Shown: piece after piece, positions 51,953 through 59,811 of the stretch
Numbering within the stretch: the first letter of the stretch is position 1
How the letters are laid out: every line of letters starts with the position of its first letter
Source: Lachnospiraceae bacterium AC3007
Lineage (GTDB): Bacteria > Bacillota > Clostridia > Lachnospirales > Lachnospiraceae
Reading direction: 5' to 3'
Assembly (NCBI GenBank): GCA_000621405.1
Contig: KK211271.1
Location: 186,001-250,000 of the forward strand
DNA: 64,000 nt
Position numbers and translations under genes: made by a program
The notes under the pieces: model-generated
Told to the model about the DNA's origin: nothing
Database searches by the model: none
The model's input: the letters and a program-made list of their open reading frames with translations, nothing else

Positions 51953-52726
51953 TTATAACCCCGAATATGCAAGATACAGCGCATTCAGGCTGCACTCGTC
52001 GGGGAAATACTCATGATCGTGGGCTGTGCCCTCAAACACTGACTCGTCCTCTCTGTATCCGATAAGTCTCATAAAGGGGACGTGTTCCCATGCGCCGGTA
52101 CTGAGCGGTCTGGAGGAGAAGAAGACACTCCCGTCCTCTACCCTTTGATACAGAGAATCCCTGAAGTTCGTATGTACATATGTGATCTCACCGTCGTGGA
52201 TCAGAAGATTCAGTTTATTTTTATAGGAAATACGGGTGATGATCCCGTCAAGGACTTCAAATCTTTCTTTCGCGTCAAGGGCTCTGCCCTTAGTCTCAGT
52301 CTCCCTGTTGATCCTGTCTATGATATAGAGCAGGATCCTCTCGCTGTCGGTAAAGCCGTTCTGCACGTAAAAGAACGGGCTCAGCGGACCGCTCTCAAAT
52401 ATAGTGCCGTTGTGAGCGAGAGTCCAGGTCCTGTAGCTGATATCAGTTCCCGTAAAGGGATGTGTGTTCTCAAACTCGTCATAGCCTATCGTCGCAAGCC
52501 TGATATGCGCAATGAGATTAGCGGCCTCGACAGGGGAAGACATGAGCTTCTTAAGCCTCCTGCTTTTGTCAGCCCTTTTCTCCTCCTTGTCAAGCATCTC
52601 CCTGCCCTTATCAAAAATAGCCAGTCCCCATCCGTTGGGATTCTCCTCAGCATGGGAAAAGAACTCGCCAAGTTCCGCGTTCAACTGCCTGTTCTTTTTT
52701 CCGGTAAGTCCGAATAATTCACACAT
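51953..52726 (-). CDS. Class II glutamine amidotransferase (YafJ/EgtC-like)
   Basis: A 257-residue stand-alone Ntn-hydrolase. Cys2 follows Met1 (MCELFGLTGKKN), and NPNGWGLAIF, IAHIRLATIG, ENTHPFTG, TLAHNGTI and SRPLSTGAWEHVP are typical of the GATase_6 YafJ/EgtC group. EgtC removes a gamma-glutamyl group in ergothioneine synthesis, after the GCS2-type ligase EgtA acts. Its position just before a protein with a GCS2 domain suggests a related gamma-glutamyl cycle. Other YafJ proteins have unknown substrates. The ribosome site is weak. Confidence 0.88.
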   Translation of the reverse strand: MCELFGLTGKKNRQLNAELGEFFSHAEENPNGWGLAIFDKGREMLDKEEKRADKSRRLKKLMSSPVEAANLIAHIRLATIGYDEFENTHPFTGTDISYRTWTLAHNGTIFESGPLSPFFYVQNGFTDSERILLYIIDRINRETETKGRALDAKERFEVLDGIITRISYKNKLNLLIHDGEITYVHTNFRDSLYQRVEDGSVFFSSRPLSTGAWEHVPFMRLIGYREDESVFEGTAHDHEYFPDECSLNALYLAYSGL

Positions 52727-52810
52727 TGTCTTAATCTGCTAATATCCTACAGGTTTACTATGTATTTGTGATTTTACATCATTTCACCTCCGAATGCAAC
52801 TGTTTTTTTT

Positions 52811-52926
52811 GGAGTGTCAGGGGGACGGTTCTTCGAGACAGGGGGACGGTTCTTTTGTCTTGCCGTTCCGGCAAGACAATAAGAACCGTCCCTCTGTTCT
52901 GTCCCCCTGACACTCCCGCTGACTTA
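52811..52926. repeat. REP-like palindrome R5
   Basis: Ends GGAGTGTCAGGGGGAC (52811) and GTCCCCCTGACACTCC (to 52916) enclose nested arms GACGGTTCTTTTGTCTTGCC and GGCAAGACAATAAGAACCGTC around a GTTCC centre. The GCTGACTTAC module of R3 and R4 follows. It sits between the amidotransferase start and the convergent-looking end of the beta-helix gene on the same strand. Confidence 0.93.
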
Positions 52927-54558
52927 CCCGATCGACCACCCGTCCTTCAGTTCCGGGCTGCTGATTATCACCGAATTATAGCTGCACGGTACCTCCCAGG
53001 TTGCGATCACGTTCCCGTCTTCATCCTCCACTATGAGGGTCCCTCCGGCTTCCGCTGTCTCATCAAGAGTGACAAGCTCGTTGTACTGAGTGGACTCTTC
53101 GGAAAATCCCTCAGCCATGCCGGAGCTTCCGCAGCCTATGATATCGCCGCCTGTGACTGTAAGCTTCCCGCCGCTCTCACTTGCGTAATCTATCGCGGAA
53201 TTATTGCCGTCAGCCGTCATGCTTATCCTAATGACTCCACCGCTGATAGTGATATCTCCGTTTGAATCCAGACCGTCTGCATCGCGGGCTGTGGAATTGA
53301 CTATAGTGATATTGCCGCCGCTGATATTGATGTATGTCTCTTCTGCTTCTTCGCTATCAGAAGCTTTATCAGCGCTTCTACCAGTGCCATTTCCGGCAGC
53401 ACCCTCAGTGTCTTTATTTTCCGGTCTCATTCCCTGCGGCATCTGTCCGTCCATCATCGGAGGCATCTGTCCCATGTCATCAGGCCGCTCCGGAAATGCG
53501 CTGTTGCCGCTTACAGCGCTGTTTTCACTGAGAGAATGCATCCCGGGGCCGCGCATGCCGCCTTTATTTCCACGAAAACCGCCGTCATCGCCGCTCCCTT
53601 CCGTGCCCGGTGCGTGACCGCGCATCTGCCCGTCAAAGCCCTCCGGCCTTTCTCCGAAGCCGCCCATGCCGCCCGGCGCTCCGCCGAACTCCGATCCGCT
53701 GTTCCCGTTGGCATTGATCCCGTCGTCCGTCGTATAGATCGTCACATCACCGTCTGCGATATTAATGATCCGGGCTTCCAGACCCTCATAGCATTTATTT
53801 ACCAATATGCTTCCGCCCAGGATATTGATGATCTCATCGCAGTGTATCCCGTCATCACCCGCGTCAATGGTTAGATCCGCGCCGTCGAAATTGAATTCAT
53901 CATTCACATGTATCGCATCCTCGGAAGCAGTTATGCTGATATCACCGCCCGTGATATGCAGCGAATCATTCGCATCTATCCCGTACTTGTAAGGCGCATC
54001 TATCACAAGGGTCCCGCTGCCGTTGATCGTGATATCGTCATGCGAGAAGATCACACCCTTGGCATTGTCTGCAAGCGCCTCCTCAGAATATGCCTCCCCG
54101 GAAGACAGCTTATTCTCACTTCCTTCGACAAGGGAAATAAAAACATTATCCGCCTGGTCCACTCTTATCGCGGCATTATCCTCACAGTGAAGTGTCACCC
54201 CGTCAAATATCAGCCATACCTTCGATGAAGAATCACCTTTTATTATGATGCTCCCGTCACTCAGTTCGCCGGAAAGAAGATACTTCCCGCCGGTCAGGAT
54301 GATAAGATCCCCGTTCGCAAAATAAGCGCCCCTGCCTTCGACGCTGCCCCCGTCACCCTCAAGCTCTATCACGCAGTCAGCATCCTCCGCCGCGGCAGGC
54401 TCGGTATCATAAGATGTAAAGTACTCTGTGTCAGAACCCTTCTCACCGGCCTCGGCTGTGACACTGCAATATCGGGCCACAAGAAAGATAAGCGACGCCG
54501 CTGCTGCCATGATGACGATGATCATGCATGTATTTTTAATGATATTCCTTTTCGACAT
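52924..54558 (-). CDS. Cthe_2159-type (DUF4353) carbohydrate-binding beta-helix protein
   Basis: A 544-residue membrane-anchored or secreted protein (N-terminal KNTCMIIVIMAAAASLIFLV). The rest is a parallel beta helix of the DUF4353 family: VWLIFDGVTLHCEDNAAI, KGVIFSHDDITINGSGTLVI, GIDANDSLHITGGDI, DGIHCDEIINILGG, TTDDGINAN. A low-complexity Gly/Met/Pro insert (about 290-405; GGAPGGMGGFGERPEG, DDMGQMPPMMDGQMPQGM) interrupts the helix. Family members bind acidic polysaccharides. Its 3' end abuts the R5 repeat. Confidence 0.87.
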   Translation of the reverse strand: MSKRNIIKNTCMIIVIMAAAASLIFLVARYCSVTAEAGEKGSDTEYFTSYDTEPAAAEDADCVIELEGDGGSVEGRGAYFANGDLIILTGGKYLLSGELSDGSIIIKGDSSSKVWLIFDGVTLHCEDNAAIRVDQADNVFISLVEGSENKLSSGEAYSEEALADNAKGVIFSHDDITINGSGTLVIDAPYKYGIDANDSLHITGGDISITASEDAIHVNDEFNFDGADLTIDAGDDGIHCDEIINILGGSILVNKCYEGLEARIINIADGDVTIYTTDDGINANGNSGSEFGGAPGGMGGFGERPEGFDGQMRGHAPGTEGSGDDGGFRGNKGGMRGPGMHSLSENSAVSGNSAFPERPDDMGQMPPMMDGQMPQGMRPENKDTEGAAGNGTGRSADKASDSEEAEETYINISGGNITIVNSTARDADGLDSNGDITISGGVIRISMTADGNNSAIDYASESGGKLTVTGGDIIGCGSSGMAEGFSEESTQYNELVTLDETAEAGGTLIVEDEDGNVIATWEVPCSYNSVIISSPELKDGWSIG

Positions 54559-54657
54559 AGAAGCTCCTCATTGAATGATATGACTTAATGAACTGTACGT
54601 ATCATACAATGTAAAATGTGTTTGTTCTGTGTTTATTTTTGAATATATCTGTGTTCA

Positions 54658-54729
54658 GGCAGGACAGGGGGACGGTTCTTATTGTCTTGCCGTTCTGGCA
54701 AGACAAAAGAACCGTCCCCCTGTCCTGCC
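54658..54729. repeat. REP-like palindrome R6
   Basis: GGCAGGACAGGGGGACGGTT followed by CTTATTGTCTTGCC pairs with its complement across a GTTCT loop (72 bp overall, nearly perfect). It contains the AGAACCGTCCCCCTGTC core. It lies between the rhamnose-type binding protein and the beta-helix gene promoter region. Confidence 0.93.
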
Positions 54730-54743
54730 CCTGTCCTGCATTG

Positions 54744-54768
54744 GAAAAGGACTGCCATTCGGCAGCCC
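54744..54768 (-). terminator. Intrinsic terminator of the sugar-binding protein gene
   Basis: On the minus strand GGGCTGCC-GAAT-GGCAGTCC is followed by TTTTCC. It lies about 60 bp past the stop at 54830. Confidence 0.82.
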
Positions 54769-54829
54769 TCCCCCGTGTAAAGCGATGTTGTGAGGAAAAA
54801 ATGTAATTTAAGAATTACTTAATTAAGTA

Positions 54830-55921
54830 TTAATACACTGTCTTCCACTCATCGATGTTGCTCGGATCAAATTTGAAAGGAGGTCCGAGGATTATCTGTG
54901 TGGAGCCGTCGATCTCCTCTATTGTGTAATCGCCGAGATCGCCTGCCTTGAAGCTGTCGCCTGCAGCGCCGGTGATGGAACCGTCTACAAGTGCGATGGA
55001 GGTGTATCCTGCAAGCCTGCCGAGGTCGATGGGATTCCAGAGATACATGTAAGGGCATGAATGTGCATCGTCTTCGCCGATGTACTCAGCCATCTCTGAA
55101 GGAAGTCCGAGACCGGTAAGCTTGACGGATGACTTCTGATCCTGAAGGACCTTTGCTGCTGCTGCGATACCAACGGTCGTAGGAGCGCAGATGACCTTGA
55201 GGTCGGGATAGTTCTGAAGCAGAGCCTGTGTCTGGTCGGTAGACTTCTGAGGCTCGTCGTCGCCGTATGCTACCTCAACGAGGTTGAGCTTTGCATACTT
55301 GCTGTCGCTCTCCATGAGCTTCTTCATTGCGTCGATCCATGCGTTCTGGTTTGTAGCCTGTGATGTAGCTGAAAGGATAGCCCAGTCGCCCTCGCCGCCT
55401 GTAAGATCATAGACAGCCTCCATAAGAGTCTCGCCTATCTGTGATACGCCGGCCTGGTTGCAATACACTGTACGTGTATCGGGAGCCACATCGGAGTCAA
55501 GTGTAAGGATCTTGATGCCCTTGCCTGATGCCTCGGTAAGAACTGCCGTAAGAGCATTAGCATCATTTCCGTCTACTGCTATGGAATCAACTCCCTGTGA
55601 GATAAGTGACTGTATAACGGATATCTGTGCATCGGGTGTAGCTGCCTCAGGATTCTGGATTACAACTGTCCCGCCCTGTGCCTCTACTACTTCCTGGAAT
55701 CCGGAAGCCATACGCTCCATGAAAGGATTACCTGCGGACTTGGTAACGAGTGCATAGGTCTTGCCGCCGCCTGATGAATCCGCGGGTGCTGCTGCATCTG
55801 CTGCAGGAGCTGCCGCATCTGCTGCGGGAGCTGCCGTATCAGCCGCACTTGATCCGCAGCCTGCCAGAAGCGAAGCTGCAACTGCTGTAGCAAGTATTAC
55901 GCTGAGTAATTTCTTCTTCAT
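54830..55921 (-). CDS. Rhamnose/AI-2-type ABC transporter substrate-binding lipoprotein
   Basis: A 363-residue periplasmic-binding-protein-like lipoprotein: signal KKLLSVILATAVAASLLAGC with the lipobox Cys, an Ala/Asp/Pro-rich linker (three AAPAADA units), then a type 1 sugar-binding fold (YALVTKSAGNPFMERMASGF, SIAVDGNDANAL, TLDSDVAPDTRTVY). It resembles RhaS, matching the downstream rhaM and rhaA. It follows the second permease, but a terminator-like hairpin and a 140-bp leader intervene, so it may be expressed at a different level. AAAGGAGG precedes the ATG. Confidence 0.9.
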   Translation of the reverse strand: MKKKLLSVILATAVAASLLAGCGSSAADTAAPAADAAAPAADAAAPADSSGGGKTYALVTKSAGNPFMERMASGFQEVVEAQGGTVVIQNPEAATPDAQISVIQSLISQGVDSIAVDGNDANALTAVLTEASGKGIKILTLDSDVAPDTRTVYCNQAGVSQIGETLMEAVYDLTGGEGDWAILSATSQATNQNAWIDAMKKLMESDSKYAKLNLVEVAYGDDEPQKSTDQTQALLQNYPDLKVICAPTTVGIAAAAKVLQDQKSSVKLTGLGLPSEMAEYIGEDDAHSCPYMYLWNPIDLGRLAGYTSIALVDGSITGAAGDSFKAGDLGDYTIEEIDGSTQIILGPPFKFDPSNIDEWKTVY

Positions 55922-56082
55922 AAAGTTCCTCCTTTATGCCTTCTGCTGCCGAAAGTCCTCCTTCGGGACTTCTCTCCGGCCTGTCTTTTTCCGCACCGAA
56001 GTACGGTTTTCCTGACCGTATAATATCAAATGAAAATTTGCCGTACTATCGTAAATTTTTTTTATTCTTGGTAATATTTTTT

Positions 56083-56124
56083 AATAAAGCAAAACGGACA
56101 AAACTATAACGTTCTGTCCGTTTT
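56083..56124 (-). terminator. Hairpin between the second permease and the binding protein gene
   Basis: AAAACGGACA (56091-56100) pairs with TGTCCGTTTT (56115-56124) across a 14-nt loop; GCTTTATT follows on the minus strand. It lies 26 bp past the permease stop and may partly terminate or stabilise transcripts. Confidence 0.65.
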
Positions 56125-56150
56125 ACATGCGTTGTAAATTACTGTATATA

Positions 56151-57170
56151 TCAGGCTTTGGCTCTCTTCTTTCTTATCGATATCGCGCTGCTTATCGCAG
56201 GAACAAGTACCGAGATTATGAGCATGAGACCTATGATGACAAGTATCACCTGAGTGTTGATATTTCTCTGTCCGAGAGCTATGCGAAGACATACTATTAT
56301 AAATGCAGCGATGAACCCTCCGATCAGATTGCCTTTTCCTCCGGTAGTCGCGATCCCTCCGAAGACGCACATTGCTATGACTTCCATCTCAAAGCCCTGT
56401 CCGGTCGTCGTATTGGATCCGAAGGTCGCGGTAAGAAGGAACAGCGCGCAGAGTCCTGCCAGAAGTCCCAGCACCGAATAACATATGAATCTGATCTTCT
56501 CAACCTTAACTCCCGCATAATAAGCCGCAGTCTTGTTGGAGCCTATCGCGTAGAGCTTTCTTCCGAAGGTGGTCTTTGCAAGCACGACTATCATGATGAT
56601 GCCTACGATCAGCACACAGAAGAATGCGATCGGGAATGGACCGATCTTTGTAGCAAGGAGCATGAGTCCTTTTGTGTCAGTCATCGAAGCTGTGCCGCCG
56701 CCGTTGCCCCAGGTCTCAAAGAGCACCTCCGCTATACCGCGGAATATTATCTGAGTGCCGAGCGTCACTATCATGGTAGGAAGCTCGGTGAATCTCGTTG
56801 CGATAAAACCGTTCAGCATGCCGCCGAGAAGTCCGACACCGAGACAGATGATGACAGCGACCCCGAAGGGCAGACCTGCATTTGATGAAAGCACTGCGAC
56901 CGTACCTGCAAGACACACAAGAGCGCCTACCGAGATATCGATGTCTCCAAGTACAAGTATATATCCCATGCCGAACATCATGAAGATCTCGGCGAGATAT
57001 CTGGGCATCTCGCGAAGCACGTTTTCCACGTTATAATTCGGTGATATAGCCACTCCGAGTATATTGACGGCTACTAATATAAGAACCAGAGCCCCCTCCC
57101 AGGAGAGGATCTTTGATCTTATGCTGCCCTTCTGGACAGCTGATATCTCTCTTCCAGATCTTCCGGCCAT
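56151..57170 (-). CDS. Rhamnose/AI-2-type ABC transporter permease 2
   Basis: A 339-residue BPD_transp_2 permease with about nine membrane helices; GMGYILVLGDIDISVGALVC and YAGVKVEKIRFICYSVLGLL are the family's conserved stretches, and GEMEV-like cytoplasmic GFEMEVIAMCVFGGIATTGGK contacts the ATPase. The ATG overlaps the stop of permease 1 (TAATG). It pairs with permease 1 as a heterodimer, as in the rhamnose importer. Confidence 0.92.
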   Translation of the reverse strand: MAGRSGREISAVQKGSIRSKILSWEGALVLILVAVNILGVAISPNYNVENVLREMPRYLAEIFMMFGMGYILVLGDIDISVGALVCLAGTVAVLSSNAGLPFGVAVIICLGVGLLGGMLNGFIATRFTELPTMIVTLGTQIIFRGIAEVLFETWGNGGGTASMTDTKGLMLLATKIGPFPIAFFCVLIVGIIMIVVLAKTTFGRKLYAIGSNKTAAYYAGVKVEKIRFICYSVLGLLAGLCALFLLTATFGSNTTTGQGFEMEVIAMCVFGGIATTGGKGNLIGGFIAAFIIVCLRIALGQRNINTQVILVIIGLMLIISVLVPAISSAISIRKKRAKA

Positions 57171-58150
57171 TACATCTCCCTCCTTAACAGATTCTGTTTC
57201 TCCATGGTACGCTGTGTCACCACGTTCAGTATGACGACAGCAAGGATTATGACTCCCTTGATAAGGTTCTGCCAGAAATTAGGGATATTCACCATGGGCA
57301 GAGCCTTTGATATGATACCGATGATAAGAGCGCCGAGGAATGTCCCCGCGACGCTTCCGCGTCCGCCGCTCATCGCCACACCGCCGATAACGCAGGCAGC
57401 TATCACATCCATTTCTTTTCCGTACTGCATATTGGGCTGGGCCGATGCATATATGGAGACGGAGAGCACACCTGCGACTCCTGCCAGGAATCCCATTATC
57501 GTGTATACGCTTGCAAGCGTGCGGTCCACATTGATGCCCGATACGCGCGCTGCTTCCGTATTGCTCCCGACTGCATATATCTTCCTTCCGAACCTTGTCC
57601 ATTTCATCATCACAAAGAAGACCACATAGGCTATGACGAGTATGATATAAGGTCCGGGCGCGCCGTCTTTGCCGAAATCGGAAAAGCCGGCGACATCCAT
57701 GCCTGATGCCCAGTTGTTATTGGAGATCACATATGCCATTCCTCTCCAGATATACATGAAGCCCATCGTGCATATGATGGGAGCCACATGACCCTTGGCG
57801 ATTATGATCCCGTTCAGGAATCCGCAGAAGATACCTATGGCCGCGCCTATCACGAAAAGAAGAAACGTATTATGCACGACATTGTATTTCTGCAGCAGTC
57901 CTATGCTCATCCCCGCAAAGGCAAGCGTGGAAGTGATGGAGATATCTATACCTGCCGTGAGCATGACGCAGAGCATGCCGAGCGCCATGAGGAAGGTCAG
58001 GGTATTGTTAAGAAATATCTGCCTGATATTTGTAAAAGAAAGGAATGAAGGATTGATCACTCCGACTACGATGAGCAGCACGATGAGCACTATCACAAGG
58101 CTCGCTTCTCTGGAGCCGGACAGGAACTGTCCTATTGATTTCTTTTTCAT
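57170..58150 (-). CDS. Rhamnose/AI-2-type ABC transporter permease 1
   Basis: A 326-residue BPD_transp_2 permease with about nine helices, including MLTAGIDISITSTLAFAGMS and the ATPase-contact segment KEMDVIAACVIGGVAMSGGR. The ATG overlaps the ATPase stop by one base, and GGAGG lies upstream, indicating coupled translation. It acts in the inner membrane with permease 2. Confidence 0.92.
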   Translation of the reverse strand: MKKKSIGQFLSGSREASLVIVLIVLLIVVGVINPSFLSFTNIRQIFLNNTLTFLMALGMLCVMLTAGIDISITSTLAFAGMSIGLLQKYNVVHNTFLLFVIGAAIGIFCGFLNGIIIAKGHVAPIICTMGFMYIWRGMAYVISNNNWASGMDVAGFSDFGKDGAPGPYIILVIAYVVFFVMMKWTRFGRKIYAVGSNTEAARVSGINVDRTLASVYTIMGFLAGVAGVLSVSIYASAQPNMQYGKEMDVIAACVIGGVAMSGGRGSVAGTFLGALIIGIISKALPMVNIPNFWQNLIKGVIILAVVILNVVTQRTMEKQNLLRREM

Positions 58151-59667
58151 TATGCCGCACCTCCTTTCCCTGCGCTGCCCTTTTCCATGGACAGTTCAAG
58201 GATCCTCTCCTGCGTGACCTCGGATCTTATAAGACATCCGGACACGCGCCCGTTGCACATCACGAAGATCCTGTCGGCCATGCCTATGATCTCGGGCATC
58301 TCCGAGGATATCATGATGATCCCGTAGCCCTTCTTTGCAAGCTGACCCATGATCTCGTATATCTCTTTTTTTGCTCCGACATCTATGCCCTTTGTGGGCT
58401 CGTCCATGATGACGACCTTCATGCCGGACTGCGCGAGAGCCTTGGCGACTACCACCTTCTGCTGGTTGCCTCCCGAGAGCGAGCTCGCCGGCTGGAATAT
58501 CGTGACCGCCTTGGTGTCGACTTCCTCCAGCCTCTCCTTGGCTATCTCTCTCTCCTTCTTCTCGTTATTAAATCCTTTATTTGCAAGCTCCTCCTGTATG
58601 GGAAGAGTGACATTCCTGCCAAGTCCCCATGAAAGGATCAGTCCCTGCTTCTGCCTGTCCTCGGGAAGAAGTATGATGCCTGCCTTCATGGCATCGAGCG
58701 GCTCTTTTATCGTAAGCTCTTTTCCTTCGAGGAAGACCCTGCCGGAGTCGGGCTTTGTGATGCCGCAGACGCTCTCTATGGTCTCGGTCCTGCCGGCTCC
58801 AACGAGTCCCGTAAGTCCTACGATCTCTCCCGCCTTCACGTCAAAGGACACATCCTTGAAATACCCTGTCCTCGTCATTCCTTCGACTCTGAAGATCTCC
58901 CCGCCGAGCTCTATATCCTCCTTCGGATACATATCCGTGATCTCACGTCCGACCATCGCTTTTATAAGATCCGCGTTGGATATGCCGTCCACATCATAAG
59001 TGCCTATATATTGGGAATCCCTGAAGACCGTAACTCTGGATGCGAGCCTGTACATGTCTTCAAATCTGTGGGAGATAAAGATGATCGACTTGCCCTCATC
59101 CCTCAGTCTTTCGACTATCTCGTACAGCTTCTCGGATTCGTTGGCGGTGAGAGCCGCTGTAGGCTCATCGAGGATGATTATCTTTGCATTGGTCGAAAGA
59201 GCCTTTGCTATCTCCACCATCTGCTGCTGGGCTATGGTAAGCGCACCTACTTCATCCGTAGGCTTGAAGTCAGCATCAAGGCTGTCCAGAAGCTTCTGTG
59301 CTTCGGCGTTCATATTCCTCCACTGTATCATCCCGGTCTTCACATCCTCATGTCCCATGAAGATATTCTCCGTGACAGACAGCGTGGGATAGGATGTGGG
59401 ATGCTGATAGACAGCTGCGATCCCGGCATCCTGCGCATCACGGGGTCCCCTGAAATGTACCTCCTGCCCTTCAAGGAACATCTGTCCTTCCTCTGCTGCA
59501 TGGACTCCTGTTATAACTTTGATGAACGTTGATTTTCCGGCTCCGTTCTCGCCCATAAGCGCATGCACCTCCCCGCGCCTGAGCTGAAAATGGACCTTAT
59601 TAAGCGCCTTTACACCGGGAAATATCTTCGTGATGCCCTTAAGCTCAAGAATAAGATCTTCCGCCAC
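58150..59667 (-). CDS. Sugar ABC transporter ATPase (RbsA-like, two nucleotide-binding domains)
   Basis: A 505-residue double ABC ATPase. The first domain has Walker A GENGAGKSTFIKV and ILDEPTAALT; the second has the relaxed P-loop LVGAGRTETIES, signature LSGGNQQKVVVAKAL and VIMDEPTKGIDVGAK, as usual in RbsA/RhaT-type importers. The frame runs up to 59775, but the GTG at 59667 is chosen because GGAAAGGAGAG lies just upstream and the product then starts at the conserved ILELKGITKIFPGV. It is the first gene of the importer operon. Confidence 0.93.
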   Translation of the reverse strand: MAEDLILELKGITKIFPGVKALNKVHFQLRRGEVHALMGENGAGKSTFIKVITGVHAAEEGQMFLEGQEVHFRGPRDAQDAGIAAVYQHPTSYPTLSVTENIFMGHEDVKTGMIQWRNMNAEAQKLLDSLDADFKPTDEVGALTIAQQQMVEIAKALSTNAKIIILDEPTAALTANESEKLYEIVERLRDEGKSIIFISHRFEDMYRLASRVTVFRDSQYIGTYDVDGISNADLIKAMVGREITDMYPKEDIELGGEIFRVEGMTRTGYFKDVSFDVKAGEIVGLTGLVGAGRTETIESVCGITKPDSGRVFLEGKELTIKEPLDAMKAGIILLPEDRQKQGLILSWGLGRNVTLPIQEELANKGFNNEKKEREIAKERLEEVDTKAVTIFQPASSLSGGNQQKVVVAKALAQSGMKVVIMDEPTKGIDVGAKKEIYEIMGQLAKKGYGIIMISSEMPEIIGMADRIFVMCNGRVSGCLIRSEVTQERILELSMEKGSAGKGGAA

Positions 59668-59734
59668 TTTTTCTCTCCTTTCCCTATGTTCAGATGATAA
59701 GGGTCTGACCGACCCGGATACCTCATTATCCGAT

Positions 59735-59763
59735 ATTATCTTATCATCCGCATCATCCTTCAA
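59735..59763 (-). promoter_or_regulatory. Predicted promoter of the importer operon
   Basis: On the minus strand TTGAAG (59763-59758), a 17-bp spacer and GATAAT (59740-59735). The start would be near 59728, giving a leader of about 60 nt. It overlaps the upstream side of the divergent regulator's promoter. Confidence 0.62.
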
Positions 59764-59776
59764 AAACAGTAACATC

Positions 59777-59805
59777 TTTTGATTTTAGGTAAAATCTTTT
59801 ATAAT
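59777..59805 (+). promoter_or_regulatory. Predicted promoter of the YesN-like gene, implying a leaderless mRNA
   Basis: TATAAT (59800-59805) lies 7 bp before the ATG at 59812, so the expected start coincides with the A of the start codon. A weak TTTTGA lies 17 bp upstream of the -10. No Shine-Dalgarno sequence precedes the ATG. Confidence 0.5.
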
Positions 59806-59811
59806 CGTTCT

